From Spirosoma endbachense (lineage in GTDB: Bacteria > Bacteroidota > Bacteroidia > Cytophagales > Spirosomataceae), in the NCBI RefSeq assembly GCF_010233585.1, contig NZ_CP045997.1, forward strand, positions 7,987,896 to 8,051,895: a DNA stretch of 64,000 nucleotides, read 5' to 3'. Positions 9,510 to 16,446 of this stretch are shown here, in pieces. Position 1 is the stretch's first letter. Every line of letters starts with the position of its first letter. The position numbers and the translations under genes were made by a program. The notes beneath the pieces were generated by a model. That model was not told the origin of the DNA and ran no database searches. It saw nothing but the letters and a program-made list of their open reading frames with translations.

Positions 9510-10427
9510 ATGAAAGCCCTGGCTCCCAAACTACATGTCATTAACAGCATCTCGGAGTTGATGAGACGTCTGGGATTACCTAAACCGCTACATCCGCTCA
9601 TTGCGTTAGTCAACTACGAAAAGTCGGCGGTAAGCCTGGCCGATGCGGGGTCATCATTCAGCATCGATTTCTACAAAATATCCTTTAAGCTAAATTTTAG
9701 AGGCCAGGTAAAATACGGGCAGGGCTACTATGACTTTGAGGAAGGTGGTCTGGCTTTTCTGGCGCCTAATCAGGTCGTTACGATGTCGGGCGAAGAAAGC
9801 AGTTATGACGGCTATACGCTTTATTTTCATCGGGATTTCGTCCGGAATTATCCACTTGGCAAAGCAATAAACAGATACGGTTTTTTTTCGTACGGTGTTT
9901 CTGAAGCCCTGTTTTTAGCGGACAAAGAAAAAAAGATTATCAGTGCGCTCTTCGATACGATAGCCAATGAACTGGCTGGCAGTATTGATCAGTTCAGTCA
10001 GGATGTACTGGTCTCACAAATTGAGTTGTTGCTTAACTACAGCAATCGCTTTTACAATCGGCAATTCATTACCCGTAAAGTTGTGTACACGGATTTGATC
10101 GCTAAAATGGATGCCTATCTGGCCGCTCGGCTGGATACCGAACAGGCATCGCTCACTGGATTACCGTCGGTTAAGGAGTTGTCGGACTATCTGTCGGTTT
10201 CGCCCCGGTATCTGACCGACATGTTAAAGTCGCTTACGGGCCAAAGTACTCAACAATATATCCATAACCGACTCATTGAAAAGGCTAAAGATAGTTTAAG
10301 TACCAGTAGCCTGACCGTTGCCGAAATTGCTTACAGGCTGGGGTTTGAGCATCCCCAATCATTCAACAAACTGTTTAAGCAAAAGACAAAAGTCTCTCCG
10401 GTAGAATTCCGGCAGTCTTTTGTCTAA
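9510..10427 (+). CDS. AraC family transcriptional regulator
   Basis: 305 residues. The N-terminal two-thirds is a cupin-like sensing domain (SFSIDFYKISFKLNF, FLAPNQVVTMSGE). The C-terminal 100 residues form the double helix-turn-helix: LSVSPRYLTDMLKSLTGQS (first HTH) and TVAEIAYRLGFEHPQSFN followed by FKQKTKVSPVEFR (second HTH and signature). This build is common in Bacteroidota AraC regulators sitting beside SDR or other oxidoreductase genes. It follows the SDR gene closely, so regulation of that gene is likely. The inducer is unknown. Confidence 0.92.
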   Translation: MKALAPKLHVINSISELMRRLGLPKPLHPLIALVNYEKSAVSLADAGSSFSIDFYKISFKLNFRGQVKYGQGYYDFEEGGLAFLAPNQVVTMSGEESSYDGYTLYFHRDFVRNYPLGKAINRYGFFSYGVSEALFLADKEKKIISALFDTIANELAGSIDQFSQDVLVSQIELLLNYSNRFYNRQFITRKVVYTDLIAKMDAYLAARLDTEQASLTGLPSVKELSDYLSVSPRYLTDMLKSLTGQSTQQYIHNRLIEKAKDSLSTSSLTVAEIAYRLGFEHPQSFNKLFKQKTKVSPVEFRQSFV

Positions 10428-10464
10428 ACGGATCTAGCCAACTTTCGGGGAGCATGAGAACCGA

Positions 10465-11487
10465 TTACGATTCGGCTGACTGATAAATGCGCTCGATGAT
10501 TTCCTGTAAAATAGCGCCCTGTTCGCCGGTGCAAACAGTTGACGGTTTTCCCTGACAGGCATCCAGAAAAGCGGCTGTGTTTTTCAATTGAATATCGGTT
10601 TCTTCCAGATACGGGAACTGAACATCCGCCAGTTCACCCGCCAATTCGGTATGAAGCGTAAACGGAAATAACTTCACACCACCCTTACTACCAAAAATTT
10701 CCAGATTCCGGTCTTTGTCAGCTTGTGTATTCAGGGCAAACGAAGCCGATAACATAATCGATGCTTTATTCGGAAATGTAATATAAGCGGTACTCGCATC
10801 TTCGACCTCGAACGTTGTCGGATTCCAGGTCCCCATTAGCCCTTTTCCGCCCGCTTTCCCGATAAAATCATAGGTGTTGCCCAAAACCTGATCGGGTGTG
10901 GAGTAGTCCAAAGCACACAAGGCCAGGTCGAGCACATGCACACCGAGGTCCATTAACGCACCACCGCCCTGCATGGTTTTGTTGGTAAAGTAACCCCATC
11001 CCGGAATGCCCCGCCGACGCAGAAAATGGGCTTTGATATGGTAAATAGAACCCAGTAGTCCGTCGGTTTTGCAACGCATCAGCAATGCCCATTCGCTCGT
11101 TTGCCGAAGCTGAAAATTATAAGCCAGCGTTAGTCCTTTGCTGGTTGCCAGATTGGCCATATCGCGGGCATTCTGGGCGGCCAGAGCGGGAGGTTTCTCG
11201 CAGAACACATGGCAACCCTGCTCCAGCGCTTCCATTGTTTGGGGATAATGCAGGTAATTGGGGGTACAAATAACCACTAGATCGGGCGCGCATTGGCGAT
11301 AGAGTTCGGCTGTGTCGGCAAAGGCGTGTGCAATAGCATGTTTATCGGCCAGAGCGCGGGCTTTGTTTAGATCGCGGCTGCAAACGGCTACAATCTCTAC
11401 CTGTTCTGCTAGTTGTTTGAGGGCGGGAATGTGGTTACTGTCGGCAATGTTGCCTCCACCAATAATGGCTGCTTTGAGTTGGGTCAT
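10465..11487 (-). CDS. Gfo/Idh/MocA family oxidoreductase
   Basis: 340 residues from the ATG at 11487 (an upstream in-frame start at 11502 adds MFLYG). An NAD(P)-binding Rossmann fold begins at KAAIIGGGNIADSNHI, with the family motif CEKPPA in the middle and the C-terminal Gfo/Idh alpha/beta domain (HFLRRRGIPGWGYF, GGGALMDLGVHVLDL). No signal peptide is present, so it is cytosolic, unlike the Tat-type relatives at 33245 and 60910. It is convergent with the AraC gene and divergent from marR. It probably oxidises or reduces a sugar or cyclitol; the substrate is not evident. Confidence 0.9.
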   Translation of the reverse strand: MTQLKAAIIGGGNIADSNHIPALKQLAEQVEIVAVCSRDLNKARALADKHAIAHAFADTAELYRQCAPDLVVICTPNYLHYPQTMEALEQGCHVFCEKPPALAAQNARDMANLATSKGLTLAYNFQLRQTSEWALLMRCKTDGLLGSIYHIKAHFLRRRGIPGWGYFTNKTMQGGGALMDLGVHVLDLALCALDYSTPDQVLGNTYDFIGKAGGKGLMGTWNPTTFEVEDASTAYITFPNKASIMLSASFALNTQADKDRNLEIFGSKGGVKLFPFTLHTELAGELADVQFPYLEETDIQLKNTAAFLDACQGKPSTVCTGEQGAILQEIIERIYQSAES

Positions 11488-11590
11488 GCCGTAAAGAAAC
11501 AAAAGAGAACGGATTTATTGAAGCATCCGGTACTGAATAGGGTGGGTTTTAGACGTGTAGTCGAATCAAATTTTACATTTTTTTACATTT

Positions 11591-11606
11591 TTGTTTGCAC
11601 ATACAA
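11591..11606. promoter_or_regulatory. MarR-type operator, copy 1 (upstream of marR)
   Basis: TTGTTTGCACATACAA is an imperfect palindrome of the form TTGT-N-TG-NN-CA-N-ACAA. Its exact reverse complement occurs at 12128-12143 on the other side of the marR gene. This copy overlaps the expected -33 region of the marR promoter, which fits autorepression. Confidence 0.75.
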
Positions 11607-11617
11607 ATATCATCTAC

Positions 11618-11625
11618 TACCTTTG
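11618..11625 (+). promoter_or_regulatory. Bacteroidota -7 promoter element for marR
   Basis: TACCTTTG matches the TAnnTTTG consensus used by the Bacteroidota primary sigma factor. A TTTG at 11594-11597, inside the operator, lies 20 bp upstream and can serve as the -33 element. The marR ATG is 24 bp downstream. Confidence 0.7.
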
Positions 11626-11648
11626 TTTCACCAATCTGAAAGAAAGCT

Positions 11649-12110
11649 ATGAATGCAATGAGCGAAGTAGTGCAGGACCAGAAAGCCGAAACCCGGTTTA
11701 GTGCTTGCCTGCTGTTTTCTGCCAATGCGCTGGCTCGGGCCATTACAGCCATTGGTGACGAGGAATTTGGGAAGTTTGGCATGTGCTACTCGCACGCCTA
11801 TTTACTGTGTGAAGTTGTTGGTCAGCCGGGGATCACCCCATCGCAATTGAGCGAAACGCTGTATTTAACCCCATCAACTATTACACGCCTGGTTGAAAAA
11901 CTGGAACTGAAGCACCTGGTTCGTCGCGAATCAGAAGGCAAGAAGACCTTGATTTATCCGACAGAAGAAGGCGAAGCGCTACAACCCGCTATTGCTCAGG
12001 CCTGGGACCGGGTAGGAGAACGTTATTCGAAAGCGCTCGGTGAAACCGACGTATGCCGGCTTACACAACAGGTATTTAAGGCTACCCAGGCACTGGGCGA
12101 AAGCCTGTAA
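11649..12110 (+). CDS. MarR family winged-helix transcriptional regulator
   Basis: 153 residues. The winged-helix core runs from TPSQLSETLYLTPSTITRLV (recognition helix) through the wing RRESEGKKTLIYPT. Dimerisation helices lie at both ends. There is no regulatory Cys at the extreme N-terminus, though Cys residues occur in SACLLFSA and GMCYSHAYL, so redox sensing is possible but unproven. A matching palindrome lies on each side of the gene (11591-11606 and 12128-12143), indicating autoregulation and control of the short ORF downstream. The ligand is unknown. Confidence 0.92.
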   Translation: MNAMSEVVQDQKAETRFSACLLFSANALARAITAIGDEEFGKFGMCYSHAYLLCEVVGQPGITPSQLSETLYLTPSTITRLVEKLELKHLVRRESEGKKTLIYPTEEGEALQPAIAQAWDRVGERYSKALGETDVCRLTQQVFKATQALGESL

Positions 12111-12127
12111 AGTTTTTGTGAAATTTA

Positions 12128-12143
12128 TTGTATGTGCAAACAA
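12128..12143. promoter_or_regulatory. MarR-type operator, copy 2 (upstream of 12161 ORF)
   Basis: TTGTATGTGCAAACAA is the exact reverse complement of the site in front of marR. It lies 18 bp after the marR stop and 17 bp before the next ATG. Placement in front of a coding start, with an identical half-site pattern, supports a second MarR-controlled promoter here. Confidence 0.75.
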
Positions 12144-12160
12144 TATAACTACTGACCGCT

Positions 12161-12370
12161 ATGAAAACTGACAACGAAACCATCGGATTGATGATTGGCA
12201 AAGGCGATGCCACCACAAAAGATATTTGCCGGTCATTAGCTAAAGAAGGCATTTCGGCAATCGTAAAGCAAAAAGAGACGCACGTCTTCGAAGCCGACGA
12301 TACGACTAAGCATTGGTCTGGACAACCTGGAAAAGATCTCTTTTTTAACGGCTGGAAGCTGCTTTTTTAA
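12161..12370 (+). CDS. Short ORF, 69 aa, probably truncated Rossmann-type (SDR-like) gene under MarR control
   Basis: The ORF starts directly behind the second MarR operator. Its first 35 residues, with GLMIGKGDATTKDICRSLA, resemble the glycine-rich beta-alpha-beta start of SDR enzymes that begin with a GAGDATGG-like loop. After about residue 45 the resemblance ends and the frame closes with FFNGWKLLF. I infer a truncated or decayed remnant of the gene MarR once controlled. A genuine small protein cannot be excluded because the start and operator are intact. Confidence 0.5.
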   Translation: MKTDNETIGLMIGKGDATTKDICRSLAKEGISAIVKQKETHVFEADDTTKHWSGQPGKDLFFNGWKLLF

Positions 12371-12453
12371 GGTATATTCCAGGAGACAGGGTACCGTAAC
12401 GCACTACATCCTGGCTTCTGGCTTATACCCGACCTACCCATTCATTACGAAAG

Positions 12454-12480
12454 AAGAGTCCTGTATGGGGCTCTTTTTTT
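12454..12480 (+). terminator. Rho-independent terminator after marR unit
   Basis: AAGAGTCC pairs with GGGCTCTT (one G-T wobble) around a short loop and is followed by a run of T. It is oriented to end plus-strand transcripts from marR and the 12161 ORF. Confidence 0.8.
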
Positions 12481-12555
12481 ATGTATGGCAGTAGAGCAGA
12501 CACTTTGTATTCTGAGCCGATTGGTAAACCAGATTAACAAATTCTTTCGACGTAG

Positions 12556-12624
12556 GCTTTTCGCTGGGAGCCGTGGTTATCAGGAGCAATATCAGTAACC
12601 CTGGCACGGCTCCCAGCGAAAAGC
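12556..12624. repeat. Perfect 20-bp inverted repeat
   Basis: The arm at 12556-12575 (starting GCTTTTCGCTGGG) is exactly complementary to the arm at 12605-12624, with a 29-bp spacer. It has no T-tract, lies 88 bp before the head-GIN start, and is GC-richer than its surroundings. It looks like an extragenic palindromic repeat unit and not like a plain terminator. Confidence 0.7.
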
Positions 12625-12712
12625 TGAAAAGGATCATATTCCGAAATTTAGAGACAACATTTACCCAAATAATTGCATCTTTCGGGTGATAAACAATTAA
12701 TTCTTTTCACGT

Positions 12713-13435
12713 ATGAAAACCCTTATCGCTGGCTTTTTTGTCGCTGTGACAATCCTTTTTAATCAAACCGTCAATGCGCAGGATGGTATTGTTGGCAATG
12801 GACAGATTGTGAAACAACAACGAACGATCGGCAGTTTTACAAAGCTGTCCGTACGTGTGGGTATGCGGGTGCGCATAACGGCTGGCAGTGCCGGGCAGGC
12901 TGAGCTTGAAGGCGAAAGCAATGTGCTTGAACACGTTGTGACTACCGTAAAAAATGGCGAACTGACCGTGATGCTCAACGAAAATACGCGCTTCAAAAAT
13001 ACCAAGGGCGTAACGGTCACGATTCATGTTCCGAAACTGAATCAGGTTTTGGTCAGCACTGGCTGTTCAGTTACGTCCGATCTGCCCATTCAGGCTGATA
13101 ACCTGACAGCAACCGTAGAAACGGGTAGTAATCTGACGGCTCCTATCACAGCAAAGAGCCTGAAACTGACTGTTCAGCAAGGATCGAAGGCAACGATTCA
13201 GGGAACGGCAACCAGCGCTACAATACGGTTAAGTGGCGCAGGTAAATTAGATGCTACCAAGCTCACAATTGCCCGCGCAACAATTGAACTGGATGGCGCT
13301 AGTCAGGCAAACATTCATGTAACTGAAACACTGTCGGCATCGGCAAATGGAGTTAGTTCGATCACCTATTCGGGAAACCCGACCGTAACGTCGCAGGAAG
13401 CAACTGGCATGTCGAAAATCCGCAGGCAAGGCTAA
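12713..13435 (+). CDS. Head GIN domain-containing protein (DUF2807), secreted
   Basis: 240 residues. A Sec signal peptide (MKTLIAGFFVAVTILF..NAQ) is followed by a right-handed beta-helix-like GIN domain. It opens with FTKLSVRVGMRVRITAG and has repeated short strands (VTVTIHVPKLNQVLVSTGCS, SGAGKLDATKL) and Gly/Ser/Thr-rich turns. The family is widespread in Bacteroidota, is predicted periplasmic or outer-membrane associated, and has no established biochemical role. The gene stands alone, with an SDR gene 89 bp downstream. Confidence 0.85.
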   Translation: MKTLIAGFFVAVTILFNQTVNAQDGIVGNGQIVKQQRTIGSFTKLSVRVGMRVRITAGSAGQAELEGESNVLEHVVTTVKNGELTVMLNENTRFKNTKGVTVTIHVPKLNQVLVSTGCSVTSDLPIQADNLTATVETGSNLTAPITAKSLKLTVQQGSKATIQGTATSATIRLSGAGKLDATKLTIARATIELDGASQANIHVTETLSASANGVSSITYSGNPTVTSQEATGMSKIRRQG

Positions 13436-13524
13436 ACAAAATGGCTGAATTACAGCTTAAAAGTAGAGGTGCTTTGTGAAACAATACCATCAGGCATCCC
13501 GTACGTTATCTGTAATTCATCTCT

Positions 13525-14391
13525 ATGGGAATCAAAACAGCTCTCATAACGGGAGCCAACGCTGGAATTGGACTGGCTACTGCAAAAGCGCTGGCGCAAC
13601 GTTCGTTCGATCTTATTCTACTTTGCCGCAATGAACAAAAAGGGCTTGATGCACAGGCCCAAGTGCGGAAAGCTAACCCGGCAGTCCGGGTCGATTTGCT
13701 GACGGTCGATTTGGCTGATGGTAACTCAGTACGCCGGGCAGCCGAGAAAATCAGGAGCGATTATACGCGGCTCAATGTGCTGATCAATAATGCCGGATAT
13801 ACACCGGCTACTATCGAATTTACTGCCGACGGGATTGAAAAGTCGTTTTATGCCAACCATATCGGGCATTTTATATTGACCTATCACTTGCTGGATCTGC
13901 TCAAAAAAACGGCGGCCCAAACGGGCGACGCGCGTATTATCAGTTTATCATCCGGAGCCCATGCCATGGGCCGTAAGGCTCGTTTTTTTCGGCACATCGA
14001 TACACTCTCGTCATGGGCTGCGTATGGCGACGATAAGTTGGCAAATCTATTGTTTGCGAAAGCTGCGGCCCGTCAATTGGCCGGAACGGGCATTACATCG
14101 TATTCGGTGCATCCGGGAGCCGTACGAACCAACTTTGGGAGCGACACTCCCGGTTTGGTAGGGCAGCTCTTTCGGTTAGCCGGGCCGTTTATGCGAACGC
14201 CCGAAGTCGGCGCGCAAACGTCTGTATTTCTGGCATCAGCTCCACTCAAATCCATTGGTGAACGTAACAACGGAGCCTATTTTGCCGATAGTCGCCCAAA
14301 GTCACCATCCAATCGGGATGCAACCGACGAGAATGCCGACTGGCTATGGGAGCGCACCTTAGCCTATGTGGCGAAGGAAAGCGTAAGCTAA
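13525..14391 (+). CDS. SDR family oxidoreductase (retinol-dehydrogenase-like)
   Basis: 288 residues. TGANAGIG cofactor loop at residue 9, NNAGYT, Ser block ISLSSGAHAMG, and the YxxxK pair in AAYGDDKLANLL. The YGDDKLAN variant and the VHPGAVRTNFG block are typical of the retinol-dehydrogenase/WW-domain-oxidoreductase-like branch of SDRs. Cytosolic. The gene is convergent with the beta-barrel gene at 14564, with a large palindrome in between. Substrate unknown. Confidence 0.9.
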   Translation: MGIKTALITGANAGIGLATAKALAQRSFDLILLCRNEQKGLDAQAQVRKANPAVRVDLLTVDLADGNSVRRAAEKIRSDYTRLNVLINNAGYTPATIEFTADGIEKSFYANHIGHFILTYHLLDLLKKTAAQTGDARIISLSSGAHAMGRKARFFRHIDTLSSWAAYGDDKLANLLFAKAAARQLAGTGITSYSVHPGAVRTNFGSDTPGLVGQLFRLAGPFMRTPEVGAQTSVFLASAPLKSIGERNNGAYFADSRPKSPSNRDATDENADWLWERTLAYVAKESVS

Positions 14392-14397
14392 TCAGAA

Positions 14398-14469
14398 GCC
14401 TTTCGCCAAACCCAATACCCCGTGCCACGGTTCGAACCGTGGCACGGGGTATTGGGTTTGGCGAAAGGC
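14398..14469. repeat. 72-bp perfect palindrome between convergent genes
   Basis: The 36 bp from 14398 (GCCTTTCGCCAAACCC...) are exactly complementary to the 36 bp ending at 14469, with no spacer; the centre is GGTTCGAACC. The flanking bases (A at 14397, C at 14470) do not pair. It starts 7 bp after an SDR stop. In RNA it would fold into a very stable hairpin from either strand, but no T-run follows on the plus strand. Confidence 0.95.
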
Positions 14470-14497
14470 CATTTGTGTCTCGTTAAGGAACAACAAA

Positions 14498-14526
14498 AAT
14501 GGCGGTGACCAGAAGTCACCGCCATT
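14498..14526 (-). terminator. Rho-independent terminator for the beta-barrel gene
   Basis: AATGGCGGTGAC and GTCACCGCCATT form a perfect 12-bp stem with the loop CAGAA. Read on the minus strand it is followed by TTTTTG, placing it 38 bp beyond the stop of the gene at 14564. Confidence 0.88.
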
Positions 14527-14563
14527 CCAAAAACCCACTCTATGAGATAATAAAGAAGTTTGA

Positions 14564-15493
14564 TCAGCGCCCACCCAGCGGAAATACATAGCCGAGCGTG
14601 CCTTCTGCAATAATCGTTTTTGAATCAGTGACAATACCATCCGTACTATTGCCGAGATTATATAAACCCCTGGCTTCGATGGTTACGTGGCCAGGCCCTG
14701 CTTTTAACATGGCACCAACACCCACCGCTGCACCAAACGAAAAGCGGCCCACGTTACTGGGAACCTCACGCTTAAGGCCGTTGATACTGGTGCTGGCCAG
14801 GTAGGCACCATATGGACCGACATTAACAAAAAAGCGGTTTCCTTCAAACGTGCCAGTCGAAATCTTGAATAGTAGCGGCACAACAACCTGATCGACAGCG
14901 TATTTTGATTCTACAGCTCCAAAACCACTACTTGACAGCTTTTGTGTAATCCGGCTATAATTGATCTCGGGTTGAAAAGAGAATTTGCCGCGACCAAACT
15001 GCATGACGAGACCGCCAACAAAACTGATGGCTGGGTCAGATCCTGCAACTTTTTCCAGATAAACAGGATAAGTAACGCCACCTCGTATGCCAATTCGGAA
15101 ATTTGCATTTGTGTTAGCTACCTGTGTTTCCTCCGGAGCGCTGGTCATGGCTGGAGTTGGTTCCGGTGCCTCCGCCTTAGGAGCCGGTTCGCTGGCTACA
15201 ACTACCGGAGTCACTGGTGCTGGTGGAGGTGGTGTTGGCTTTTTCGTTATGCCGTGATATTGATCGTATAATTCCTGCTTTCGGTTGGGTTTCGAACCTG
15301 TCGATGTCGACGGGGTAGTGGCGTCTGGACTGGCAGCGCGGGTCGCGGGGGGACGAACAGACGGGCGACTAGTGGCATTAAGGGTTGTCGATTGGGATGT
15401 CGTTGTTGCGGGTTGGGTCGCTGGGCTGACTTGGGCCTCTGCTAAGACAGGCAATAGCAGTCCAAGACTTAGCAGAATGTTCAGCGGTTTCAT
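14564..15493 (-). CDS. Outer-membrane beta-barrel protein (PorT/OMP_b-brl type) with Pro/Thr-rich linker
   Basis: 309 residues from the ATG at 15493 (an in-frame start at 15508 adds MAHYP). Signal peptide MKPLNILLSLGLLLPVLAEA is followed by a low-complexity Ser/Thr/Pro/Ala-rich stretch (about residues 20-115, including PTPPPPAPVTP). The barrel domain starts at FRIGIRGGVTYPVYL, with alternating amphipathic strands to the C-terminal LGYVFPLGGR. The barrel is outer-membrane; the linker would sit in the periplasm or wall. The role is unknown. It is divergent from the SDR gene at 15733. Confidence 0.8.
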   Translation of the reverse strand: MKPLNILLSLGLLLPVLAEAQVSPATQPATTTSQSTTLNATSRPSVRPPATRAASPDATTPSTSTGSKPNRKQELYDQYHGITKKPTPPPPAPVTPVVVASEPAPKAEAPEPTPAMTSAPEETQVANTNANFRIGIRGGVTYPVYLEKVAGSDPAISFVGGLVMQFGRGKFSFQPEINYSRITQKLSSSGFGAVESKYAVDQVVVPLLFKISTGTFEGNRFFVNVGPYGAYLASTSINGLKREVPSNVGRFSFGAAVGVGAMLKAGPGHVTIEARGLYNLGNSTDGIVTDSKTIIAEGTLGYVFPLGGR

Positions 15494-15732
15494 TGGGTAG
15501 TGAGCCATTTAAATAATTCTGTAAGATTAGTCGATAAGGTAATAAATCTGGTAACAACAATGAGGAAACGGTAGCCGGGTTGAGCATACGGTTATTTTTC
15601 TGTAAACATTTTGCAGCTTGCCCGAGTAACAGAGTGTATAGTCAGTGTTGAAAACATTTCCGAATTATACAGTCTTTTGACCATATAATAAAGATCTGTT
15701 TTTGCACTTACTACTCCATCACTAACCCGATT

Positions 15733-16446
15733 ATGAAAACAGAACATCAGCGTACGGCTCTGATCACCGGAGCTAATAAAGGCATTGGAAAAGAAGTTGC
15801 CCGACAATTAGCCCAACGTGGCTTTGCCGTTTTTATTGGTGCCCGTGATCTGGCAAAAGGCCGCGAAGCATCCGAAGAGTTGTGCCGGGCAGGCTATGAG
15901 GCCACATTTATACAACTCGATGTGACCGATCCAGTCAGTATCAGAAATGCCTGCGGTACCTTTTCGCAGAAAGCGGATCATCTCGATATATTGGTCAATA
16001 ATGCCGGTATTCTGGAAGACCACGGCGAAACTATCGTGAAACTGAACCCTGAATTACTCGACCGCACATTCAAATCGAATGTTAGCGGGCCAATCATGGT
16101 CATACAGGATTTTCTGGCTTATCTGGCAAAAAGCCCTTCTGGTGGCCGTATCATTAATGTATCGAGTGGAGCAGGAGCCCTGAATGATATGGATACCTAT
16201 GCCCCGGCGTACAGTATTTCGAAAACGGCCCTGAATGCGGTAACAAAGCAGTTTGCCGGAGCGCTCAGAAACCAGAAAATTGCTGTAAACTGCGTTGATC
16301 CAGGCTGGGTCCGTACCGATATGGGAGGTACTAATGCCAGTCGCCCTGTTGAGAAAGGGGCCGAAACCATCGTTTGGCTCGCTACGGATGCTCCCCAGCA
16401 TGAAACCGGTAAATTCTGGCACGACAAACGAGAAATAGACTGGTAA
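15733..16446 (+). CDS. SDR family oxidoreductase (carbonyl-reductase-like)
   Basis: 237 residues. TGANKGIG near residue 13, NNAGIL, Ser block IINVSSGAGAL, and the YSISK catalytic pair followed by TALNAVTKQFA. The TGANKGIGKEVA start and DPGWVRTDMGG block are typical of the carbonyl-reductase-like SDRs that reduce small aldehydes or quinones with NADPH. Its stop touches the end of the convergent subtilisin gene (adjacent coordinates 16446/16447). Cytosolic; substrate inferred only. Confidence 0.9.
   Translation: MKTEHQRTALITGANKGIGKEVARQLAQRGFAVFIGARDLAKGREASEELCRAGYEATFIQLDVTDPVSIRNACGTFSQKADHLDILVNNAGILEDHGETIVKLNPELLDRTFKSNVSGPIMVIQDFLAYLAKSPSGGRIINVSSGAGALNDMDTYAPAYSISKTALNAVTKQFAGALRNQKIAVNCVDPGWVRTDMGGTNASRPVEKGAETIVWLATDAPQHETGKFWHDKREIDW

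Larger units (their letters stand above)
12371..12712. other. Intergenic region with terminator and long inverted repeat
   Basis: No gene is seen in these 342 bp. It holds the terminator at 12454-12480 and the 20-bp inverted repeat at 12556-12624. It ends with the promoter region of the head-GIN gene, where no exact TAnnTTTG element was found. Confidence 0.6.
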
